64,000 nucleotides of DNA from Anthopleura xanthogrammica. Its lineage: Eukaryota > Cnidaria > Anthozoa > Actiniaria > Actiniidae. The stretch lies in NCBI GenBank assembly GCA_964019055.1, contig OZ025209.1, positions 15,372,867 to 15,436,866 of the forward strand, written 5' to 3'. Made by a program: the position numbers and the translations under genes. The notes beneath the pieces were generated by a model. That model had not been told where the DNA came from and searched no databases. It saw nothing but the letters and a program-made list of their open reading frames with translations. Positions within the stretch are counted from its first letter, which is position 1. Each line of letters begins with the position of its first letter. This document shows, one piece after another, positions 56,100 to 64,000 of the stretch.

Positions 56100-56553
56100 T
56101 CTTCTTCCTTCCTTCCTTCCTTCCTTCCTTCCTTCCTTCCTTCCTTCCTTGCTTCCTTGCTTGCTTCCTTCCTTGCTTCCTTGCTTCCTAGAGCATTGAG
56201 ATTTCGAATGTAATGCGCTAAGAATTAAATTCAATATTATTATTATTATTCCTTCGGCCTTGCTTCCTTCCTTGCTTGCTTCTTTCCTTCTTTCCTTCTT
56301 TCCTTCATTCCTTCTTTCCTTCTTTCCTTCCTTCCTTCCTTCCTTCCTTCCTTCCTTCCTTCCTTCCTTCCTTCCTTCCTTCCTTCCTTCCTTCCTTCCT
56401 TTCTTCCTTCTCCAGTCTTTCTTTGTTTCTTTCTTTGTTTCTTTGTTTCTTTCTTTTTTGTTTGTTTGTTTCTTTCTTTCTTTCTGTCTTTTTTTATTTC
56501 TTTCTGTCTGTCTTTCTTTCTGTCTTTCTGTCTGTCTTTCTTTCTGTCCGTCA

Positions 56554-56592
<39 letters not shown>

Positions 56593-56705
56593 CGTCCGTC
56601 CGTCCGTCCGTCCGCCCGCCCGTCCGTCCGTCCGTCCGTCCGTCCGTCCGTCCGTCCGTCCGTCCGTCCGTCTGTCTGTCTGTCTGTCTGTCTTTCCTAT
56701 CTTTC
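56100..56705. repeat. Graded tetranucleotide arrays
   Basis: Successive blocks: CTTC with CTTG (56105-56190), TTCC (56280-56410), TTTC and TTTG (56411-56540), TCTG (56540-56588), TCCG (56589-56670), TCTG (56671-56692). A single-base drift of one tetramer into the next. No coding meaning. Confidence 0.96.
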
Positions 56706-57460
56706 TGTTTCTCAATTCCATCTATTTTCTTTATATATCTTTTCTATATCTTTTCTTTTTTTATATATGGTTTTTTTTCCACCGTTTATGTAAATCAATG
56801 TACTTTGCGGTGGTGATTAGCGATGACAAGTTTTTTTTTCTTCTTATATCACTCCTTTATCTGTATTTCCAACGTACTTTTCGTACTTAACTTGAGGTTG
56901 TTATGTCTGATGGCTATATAGTCTGTCGCGCAGTAGATGGGAAGCAATAAAGACGAATTTATGCATGAAGGTCAGCAAAGTACACTTCATGCTCCCATTT
57001 CAGACCATGTGCCACCTTTCTTTTTTCTCGTAAGCCCGGCGTTAAATTTCATTCGTTATTATTACGGAAATCGAACACAGATCCTTATTCTCAGGTCAAT
57101 GGCACTTGGTCTCAAATTTAAGCTGGGAAAACACTGCGGCTCTAACGGATCGACTGGCTATTTATTTCTATTTGCTTTTCATGTAAGCTGATTTGTAGCG
57201 CGCGCAACAGATTCCACGCTATACGTCGCCGAACACGTGGTGTTTTCACCCAAGTTCTCCAGCAGAAATAAATTTCAGTTTCACATAAATTCATAACTTG
57301 AGCGTTTTATGCTATTGAGATGAATGATGCTCAAGCTGTGATACTCATCGTAGGCAAAGGCACTTCCACTAGAATTACCTCATCGACAACTATGAAGAAA
57401 AAAAAGGTTTTTCTTGCCCCTAATACTCACTTTTTTCCGAGTCACTGTTAAAGTTAAAGT
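56706..57460. other. Intergenic, no gene seen
   Basis: T-rich then mixed sequence. The 84-codon frame at 56937-57191 is unsupported. Confidence 0.4.
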
Positions 57461-57463
57461 TGT

Positions 57464-57600
57464 GAAACAAGATGCGAAACAAGTAGCGAAACAAGGTGAG
57501 AAACAACATGCGAAACAAGATGCGAAACAAGATGCGAAACAAGGTGAGAAACAAGGTGAGAAACACATGGCGAAACAAGGGACGAAAAGAGGAGCGAAAG
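57464..57600. repeat. 12-bp tandem repeat
   Basis: About eleven units of GAAACAAGATGC / GAAACAAGGTGA type, which would read Lys-Gln-[AD/GE]. It leads into the 40-bp minisatellite. Confidence 0.9.
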
Positions 57601-57614
57601 AAGATGCGCGATTT

Positions 57615-59040
57615 CTTCGCCTTCATCCAATCCATCTCGTGTACATTCTTATTCCTATGCGTTCATCCAATCCATCTCGTGTACAATCTTATTCCTATGC
57701 GTTCATCCAATCCATCTCATGTACATTCTTATTCCTATGCTTTCGAGCCAATCCATCTCGCGTACATTCTTATTCCTATGCGTTCATCCAATCCATCTCG
57801 TGTACATTCTTATTCCTATGCGTTCATCCAATCCATCTCGTGTACATTCTTATTCCTATTCGTTCATCCAATCCATCTCGTGTACATGCATTCTTATTCC
57901 TATACCTTCATCCAATCCATCTCGTGTACATTCATATTCCTATGCGTTCATCCAATCCATCTCGTGTACATTCCTATTCCTAGCGTTTATCCAATCCACC
58001 TCGTGTGCATTGTTATTCCTGCGTTCATCCAATCCATCTCGTGTACATTGTTATTCCTATGCGTTCATCCAATCCATCTCGTGTACATTCTTATTCCTAT
58101 GCGTTCATCCAATCCATCTCGTGTACATTCTTATTCCTATGCGTTCATCCAATCCATCTCGTGTACATTCTTATTCCTATGCGTTCATCCAATCCATCTC
58201 GTGTACATGCATTCTTATTCCTATACCTTCATCCAATCCATCTCGTGTACATTCATATTCCTATGCGTTCATCCAATCCATCTCGTGTACATTCTTATTC
58301 CCGTATGCGTTCATCCAATCCATCTCGTGTACATTCTTATTCCTATGCGTTCATCCAATCCATCTCGTGTACATTCTTATTCCTATGCGTTCATCCAATC
58401 CATCTCGTGTACATGCATTCTTATTCCTATACCTTCATCCAATCCATCTCGTGTACATTCATATTCCTATGCGTTCATCCAATCCATCTCGTGTACATTC
58501 TTATTCCTAGCGTTTATCCAATCCACCTCGTGTGCATTGTTATTCCTGCGTTCATCCAATCCATCTCGTGTACATTGTTATTCCTATGCGTTCATCCAAT
58601 CCATCTCGTGTACATTGTTATTCCTATGCGTTCATCCAATCCATCTCGTGTACATTGTTATTCCTATGCGTTCATCCAATCCATCTCGTGTACATTGTTA
58701 TTCCTATGCGTTCATCCAATCCATCTCGTGTACATTCCTATGCGTTCATCCAATCCATCTCGCGTACATTCTTATTCCTATGCGTTCATCCAATCCATCT
58801 CGTGTACACTCATTCCTATGCTTTCATCCAATCCATCTCGCGTACATTCTTATACCTACGCCTTCATCCAATCCATCTCGTGTACATTCTTATTCCTATG
58901 CGTTCATCCAATCCATCTCGCGTACACTATTCTTATTCCTAGCGTTTATCCAAACCACCTCGTGTACATTCTTATTCCTATGCGTTCATCCAATCCATCT
59001 CGTGTACACTATTCTTATTCCTAGCGTTCATCATATCCAC
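57615..59040. repeat. 40-bp minisatellite, about 35 copies
   Basis: Unit GCGTTCATCCAATCCATCTC + GTGTACATTCTTATTCCTAT, with higher-order variants (an inserted GCAT; TATACC for TATGCG; a shortened TAGCGTTTATCC form) that recur in blocks. The unit has no stop in any plus frame, so reading frames up to 520 codons cross it with a 40-residue period. Not considered a gene. Confidence 0.95.
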
Positions 59041-59491
59041 ATGTGTGCATTCATATAGAAGTAAGAAGTCATTGAAGTTTGCAGTCCCCTACAGTTTTCC
59101 GTTGAGGAAAATATCCAACATCCCGCGTGTTTAGATCAGAGTATATAACACGGAAAACGGTCTTATACTCCTTAAATATACATATTAATACTGATATTCA
59201 AACCCACCCACCCAGCCCACAATTATTTATAGCCCACGATACAATATCAGACATATAGCCCCTGTTCGATATTAAACACATACACATAAACATGTTCATG
59301 CCCACCCAACCAGCCCACAATTATCTATAGCCCACAATACAATAACAATATCAAAAAAAGGAAAAATAAATTTAAAAAAATCATATATATACATATATAT
59401 ACATCGAATTAGGTGTATCATTCTATCTAAATATTAAATTTTCACCATCAACATTGCATGCAACAGAGACACCGTATTTCCACGGCTTCAT
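59041..59491. other. Intergenic with a short direct repeat
   Basis: CCAGCCCACAATTATTTATA and CCAGCCCACAATTATCTATA at about 59210 and 59310 form a roughly 100-bp direct repeat. AT-rich run-in to the BTB gene 3' end. Confidence 0.6.
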
Positions 59492-60901
59492 TTAAGTCCA
59501 TTTTAAAAAGAATGCAGGGAACTGCCCATTATTCACAGTAGTTCCACTCCTGTCATTATTAGAGGCCATGACAGTTATTATTACATCGTCACAAGTTATA
59601 GTATTTTTACCAACTCGTCCACATTGAGGATAAGGAGGTCCTCTTATATCAGCATCAATAGTGTATCTAACGTCTGGTTCCAATTGTACGGGAGGGTCAA
59701 TCATCACTGTATATCCAGGATATACACCATCGATCAAGTTTGGTCCAGTTGTATGAGATTCATGGCCGATGCTTTGATAAAGGATAGAATTTGGGTCATC
59801 TGCTCGATAAATTTCTATGTTTACGTGGTATTGACGGTTGTGAAATCCAATTAACCTGACACCAGCGAGAGAAACACGTTTGTTTACCAGAAAATCGATG
59901 CAAGCAGGACCCTGGATGGTTCTCTCATTAAAAAGGGTCTCACGGCGATTTGGCCCAGTTAACGGGGCCTGGAAATCATAACAAAACCTCACCTCTGACC
60001 ATCTTTCACGTCGTTGTCCTACTCTTCGTTCATACTTAAACAATGCCTGTCTTGGCATAACACCGCTAAAAGCCTGCATGATTTCAACTATTTCACTTTT
60101 AAGGAGAATGTCACTAGGCAGAACATGGGAAGCAAATTCCTTCTGTGACATCACTGGAAACCTGATGAGCCAAACTACCTCATCCCCTAGTTCAGTTCGT
60201 TTCCTACCCCCTTCAACTTCCATTTCAGGATTTTTCTTATTCTTGATTTGAAACGACGCCCAACGGTCAACAGCATGAAAAAGTTCAATCTCTTCAATAT
60301 GAAGCCATTCCCTAGCAAGTATTTCACAAAGCACTTGACGAGAGATCTCTAAAAACGGCTGTGACGTCACTGCTAGTTGGGTATGGCTGTCGATAATGTC
60401 CCAACAAAGAAAAAAGGCTCTCTTGTTAGCCGTATTCTGGACTTGAGGAAGGACACTGAAGACGTCCTCTGGCTTAAGAGTTTCTTTGAGGTACTTATTA
60501 CACCTCTCAACAAGAAATGGCAGCATGTATTTATCAGCGAGTAGCATCACTTCCATCACGTTGCTCTCAGTCAAGTTTACCTCATCTGTGTAGACATAAT
60601 GAAGGAGTTCTTCTAGTCCTTCCTTGGTGCAGTCTTGTAGCTCGATAACCTGTCGTGTCTCAGCCAGGTTTCCATAAAACATGGCTTGGAAGACTGGACT
60701 ACTGATAGCCAATACGTATTTATGGACAGGAATGTTGACCTTATCGCCGTCTGAATCTACAACAGAAAACTCAACATCACAGAACAAAGAATTATTCAAA
60801 GCGTAAAAATTACGGTCCCTAACACTTGGTAGAGTGGTTTGCCAGAAAGAAGAATCCATTTTGAAGCTTTTCACTACAAAATTTTGGCGTATTGGGACCA
60901 C
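59492..60901 (-). CDS. BTB-BACK-PHR protein (BTBD1/2/3/6 family)
   Basis: Single open frame of 469 codons. The more likely start is Met15 (60859, MDSSFWQTTLPSVRDRNFYA). BTB domain at about 30-135 (CDVEFSV..., VHKYVLAISSPVFQAMFYG), BACK domain at about 140-250 (LLADKYMLPFLVERCNKYL at its entry; ALFKYERRVGQR after it), and PHR domain at about 310-469 (IDFLVNKRVSLAGVRLIGFH, ending FFLKWT). This order and length match BTBD6-type proteins, which serve as substrate adaptors for Cullin-3 ubiquitin ligases (family knowledge). The coding region is intronless, whereas vertebrate relatives have introns. It could be one of several BTBD paralogues, so no symbol is given. It is complete at both ends. Confidence 0.93.
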   Translation of the reverse strand: MVPIRQNFVVKSFKMDSSFWQTTLPSVRDRNFYALNNSLFCDVEFSVVDSDGDKVNIPVHKYVLAISSPVFQAMFYGNLAETRQVIELQDCTKEGLEELLHYVYTDEVNLTESNVMEVMLLADKYMLPFLVERCNKYLKETLKPEDVFSVLPQVQNTANKRAFFLCWDIIDSHTQLAVTSQPFLEISRQVLCEILAREWLHIEEIELFHAVDRWASFQIKNKKNPEMEVEGGRKRTELGDEVVWLIRFPVMSQKEFASHVLPSDILLKSEIVEIMQAFSGVMPRQALFKYERRVGQRRERWSEVRFCYDFQAPLTGPNRRETLFNERTIQGPACIDFLVNKRVSLAGVRLIGFHNRQYHVNIEIYRADDPNSILYQSIGHESHTTGPNLIDGVYPGYTVMIDPPVQLEPDVRYTIDADIRGPPYPQCGRVGKNTITCDDVIITVMASNNDRSGTTVNNGQFPAFFLKWT

Positions 60902-60954
60902 AGATTTAAAATATTTATAAAAACGTTTCGATGATCGAATGTCAACTTGTAGCG

Positions 60955-60975
60955 AAAGACAAGATGGCGGAAATC
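60955..60975 (-). promoter_or_regulatory. YY1-like motif upstream of BTB gene
   Basis: CAAGATGGCGGAAAT lies about 60 bp upstream of the first Met and 100 bp upstream of Met15. AAGATGGCGGC-type sites are common at TATA-less metazoan promoters. Confidence 0.3.
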
Positions 60976-60990
60976 ACGCCAGCCTGAAAC

Positions 60991-61301
60991 CACAGGGAAC
61001 CCAGTACGAATTTTGGTTGATAGTCTGGTGTCACTCTCGACCCCTGCTCGACACCAGAGCCCTGCCATTCTTACTGCGCATGCTCTACGAAATGTCAGAG
61101 ACTGGCGTGTGTGAAAGATTATTGAGCATCCCTTTGCAAAGACGAATTTATTCTACTGTCTTTTTGCATGCGTTTTCTGTTGAATTGTTTTATTTTTTAG
61201 CACACTTTCTTAGACTCTAACCCATTTTTCAATAAATGAATTATTTTCCATATTAATTTTATTTTCGTCTGGCACTTTTATCTAAATTTGGTTCCCTGTG
61301 G
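60991..61301. mobile_element. MITE with CCACAGGGAACCC ends at the BTB promoter
   Basis: CCACAGGGAACCCAGTA at the left and TCTAAATTTGGTTCCCTGTGG at the right match the termini of 37053-37386. The interior differs. The 93-codon frame at 60939-61220 lies mostly inside and is not a gene. Its left end is about 130 bp from the BTB gene start. Confidence 0.65.
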
Positions 61302-61417
61302 TTATGCGCAACAGAACTAGCTTTCCGCTAATGGAAGTCTAACTCTTTAATGCTTAATATATCATCCTGCGACGTTGCTGACAATATCGAATGTCGTGGT
61401 TCATGAGTACTTTTATC

Positions 61418-61423
61418 TTTATT
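61418..61423 (-). terminator. Possible polyadenylation signal of sulfotransferase gene
   Basis: AATAAA on the minus strand, only about 8 nt past the stop codon, implying a very short 3' UTR if used. Confidence 0.3.
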
Positions 61424-61431
61424 CAGAAAGC

Positions 61432-63170
61432 TCAAATATTTTGCTGTTTTTGCAAATATTGGATATAACTAGTCTCATTTTTTATAAGTTTTCTACACAT
61501 TTCTAATGTACTTCCTAAATTTCCTATTTTTTTCGGATCAAATTTTGTTTGATCTTTCATTGCGCTGCAGGTATTTTCCCAGAGTTTGATTTTATCGTGT
61601 AAAATGTTTACATCGTTGAAGAATTCCTCGCCGTACGAGTTTACTTTTGTCCAGAACGACTCGTTAAAATGCTTGTAGAGAAGGGAATCAGCTCGATTCC
61701 ATTCTCGAATTCTGCTTTTCAAATATTCTGTAAGAGGAGTTCTTTGGTTTGAATGAGTTCGCGCGTTCAAGGCGAAGTACAAAACGTCGTTGAAATCCCA
61801 GCACAAGAGATACTTGAGAAGAACCAACGACTCAGTGAAATATTCAGTCAGCATAACCAGGTTGAATTCTTTATCTAAGCTCTTGATATATCGTCGAATG
61901 CTATTCGGATTGTCATAATCCAGTGGATCAAATCCTAAATCAAACATCATTCCGTTCCGTGCTAGCTGAAGTCTGTGGAACTCAATAGCTTGAATATTCT
62001 CATTCCCTAACGCTTTTTCTAAATAAAACCATGGATTACTCAAAAATTCACTCAATGAATCAGTCGAATTAATTCCAAGTATTTCACCAAGTTTAAACTT
62101 TTCGAAAACAGACAAAAACTGGTTTGCGGGGTCGCGAATTATAGTCACGTGAGCGACGTCCTTGGGCATTAGTCGGTCCAGTTCCTCGCGGTTATAGCGC
62201 GCGTGGTTACAAAGGATGTTGGGAGCTAAGCCTTGTAGAGGTGCATAGGACGCTGTGTTGAATATGTAGGGCCAGCCAAGACGATATTTGCCTTTCTTTG
62301 GGAGAACGAATGTCAAATTGCGTGAGTCGCCGTATCGGTTGAGGATGTTAGTAATCGTTGAACTTCCTGTGCGGTGTGTTTTGAGGAATACAATGTTATT
62401 TCGAGAACGACAGTGTGGCTCATTGAAGGTATTGGATTGGTTTTCGTCGAGATTCGCCGGGAAACCATTGTGCCTATACGGGGAAAAAGGGGAAAATGAG
62501 CCAAAACAATTGGACTAAAACAGAAATTGGAAGGGAATAAACTGAACAAGCAAGCACTAGTAAAGCAAAAAGAAAAAGAAAAAAGAAGAGGAAAGAGCCA
62601 AAAAATATAATTAAAAAAATAATAAAGCAAAAAATTAAGGAGATGAGGAAGGTCAAAATAAAGAATGGAAGGAATAAGGAAGGAAGAAAGGATGGATGGA
62701 TGGGAGGATGGATAATGGGAGAAAGGAAGGCAATTAAGGAAAAATGGAGGAAGGAGAGGGAGGAACGGAAGAAAGGGCAGAAGGCCGAAGAATGGATTGA
62801 TGAATGGGTAGAAGGTGAGGAAGGGAGGAAGTAAGGAAGAAAGGAAAAGCAAAACAAAATAGTGTAAAATAAGTGGCATGTAGCTATCAGATAACTAGCT
62901 GAAATCAACAGTCTCTTATATTACAAACACAAGAAAATAAATCGACAACTCCTACCTGGGAGTGTATGAGTCGTTGGGCTGTTCTTCTCTTCGCCGGTAC
63001 ATCTTGTACGATCGTTCATTCTTCGTCAAAAGATCGTGTATATATCTATCATTGTACAAAAAGATCACACAAACCACCAAACAGGATGCAAATATAACGC
63101 GTTCCGTGAATCTAGTGATTCGACGCGTCTCTTTGGTGTAGGGAAGGACGATAAATCGTTCTGTTATCAT
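61432..63170 (-). CDS. GAL3ST: Galactose-3-O-sulfotransferase, two exons
   Basis: Golgi type II membrane enzyme that transfers sulfate from PAPS to the 3-hydroxyl of galactose on glycolipids or glycans (family knowledge). Exon 1 (62956-63170) has a short basic cytosolic tail and one membrane helix (about residues 26-43, VIFASCLVVCVIFLY), and ends in phase 2. Exon 2 (61432-62473) starts after a CTATAG acceptor in the matching phase and ends at the stop; total 418 residues, close to human GAL3ST1 (423). NNIVFLKTHRTGSSTITNIL is the 5'-phosphosulfate-binding loop with Lys/Thr/Ser. HVTIIRDPANQFLSVFEKF is the 3'-phosphate-binding segment with Arg and Ser. LGFD and LLKYLLCWDFNDVLYF are also typical. 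The intron (62474-62955) is purine-rich on the plus strand. The paralogue (GAL3ST1 to 4) cannot be told. Confidence 0.93.
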
Positions 63171-64000
63171 AGCGTTAAATCAGTCTTTCTCAGTATTCAA
63201 ATTGTAAAGCTAGGGCACTATAAAACCAGAGGCTGGTCTCCAAGGATCGGAACTTGACTGGACATTTTTTTCAAACTCTCTCAGCAAAGATGGACCAATA
63301 TTAGCAATATATTTCAGTACCGAGGGCAATCTTCAGCCCCTTGTCTTGTTTATATTTGATCTTCTAAGCCAACTTCACAGCTAAGTGCCATAAAAAAACG
63401 TTATCCAATATCACTCTTATTCACTCTTATTCTTTTTCAAACATCTTCCAATAGGTCATCTATACTCATTTGCATCTTTTCATGTTCCAGTTTGTCCAAA
63501 GTTTTCACGTACTGAAATAATCATCGAGGTTTTGATTCCATTATTTTAAACAGCCAAGTGTCATAATATGGAACGGAGGCCGTGGTGTTGTCTAAGATTA
63601 ACAGGTGTTTTTCTATTATTTTACCGGTGGACAAGAAGCTTAAGGTGTCACTAGTAGGTGCTATACCACAGGAATCCCGCTTTGGATAAACGGGATAAAA
63701 GAAAGAATTGAGAAGGAAGGAAGGAAGGAAGGAAGGAAGGAAGGAAGGAAGGAAGGAAAGAAGGAAGAACAAGAAGGAGATGAATAGGAAGCAGAGGAAA
63801 CCAAATAATTGATTTAAAAGCTTTGTAATATATCTCATGTATCATATAATTTATATCGTGTATACATGTGATGTGGTGTGCTCTACTGTGTTTCGTATAG
63901 TCTAGCTGTCTGGTGTGATATGTCGCGTGTATGTGCATGGTCTATGATGTGTTGTGTTGTGTTGTGTTGTTGCGCGGGGTGATTGTGGTGTAATGTCAAT
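63171..64000. other. Upstream flank of sulfotransferase gene, no gene seen
   Basis: Contains a (GGAA)n microsatellite at 63713-63765, and TGTG/TTGTG-rich sequence at 63840-63975. No coding exon supported. Confidence 0.5.

Noticed and set aside
57496..59058. 520-codon plus-strand frame
   Set aside because: Crosses the 40-bp minisatellite, which lacks stops in all forward frames; kept only as a finding to test.
62313..62908. Minus-strand Phe/Leu/Pro/Ser-rich frames of 144-188 codons
   Set aside because: Wrong frames across the sulfotransferase intron, which is a pyrimidine-rich stretch on that strand.

Overview
This is eukaryotic, animal-type nuclear DNA: AT-rich, intron-rich and full of microsatellites, minisatellites and short inverted-repeat transposons. 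The gene set (a multi-RGS-domain RGS22 homologue, mitochondrial enoyl-reductase MECR, a BTB-BACK-PHR protein, a Golgi galactose-3-O-sulfotransferase, and a tandem cluster of intronless melanocortin/cannabinoid-like class A GPCRs) points to a metazoan. The repeat style and the intronless GPCR cluster fit an anthozoan cnidarian (sea anemone or coral) best; that is my inference, not a proof.

Layout. 1-10,095: a tandem segmental duplication (about 6 kb, then about 4 kb) carrying two copies of a small-exon gene. Each of its phase-0 mini-exons encodes one copy of a short T-[SL]-[RK]-G-[HQ]-R motif. Copy 1 has lost the acceptor half of its third exon. 10,078-11,799: a tetranucleotide block that runs into the 3' end of an unrecognised acidic, repeat-tailed ORF (minus). 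14,086-30,693: the RGS22-like gene on the minus strand, 23 coding exons reconstructed by splice phase, about 1,889 residues. Its introns hold a 29-bp minisatellite, a 104-bp minisatellite, a roughly 745-bp (GGAT)n array and several MITE/SINE copies. 31,469-36,632: MECR on the plus strand, 10 coding exons, 378 residues, head-to-head with RGS22 across about 775 bp. 37,430-50,450: three tandem copies of an intronless GPCR unit, separated by transposon insertions, a perfect 208-bp palindrome, a 710-bp (ATATAC)n array and an ectopic fragment of MECR exon 10. 51,541-53,268: a candidate two-exon gene for a small secreted protein (minus). 54,376-59,040: mostly simple-sequence and 40-bp minisatellite DNA. 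59,492-60,901: BTB-BACK-PHR gene (minus). 61,432-63,170: two-exon galactose-3-O-sulfotransferase gene (minus).

The genes do not form a pathway; this is ordinary eukaryotic gene order. The recurring theme is local duplication followed by transposon-driven divergence. The paralogous GPCR segments act as empty-site controls that date individual MITE insertions. No virus, CRISPR array, tRNA or rRNA gene was identified. All gene models are manual splice-site reconstructions without transcript support.
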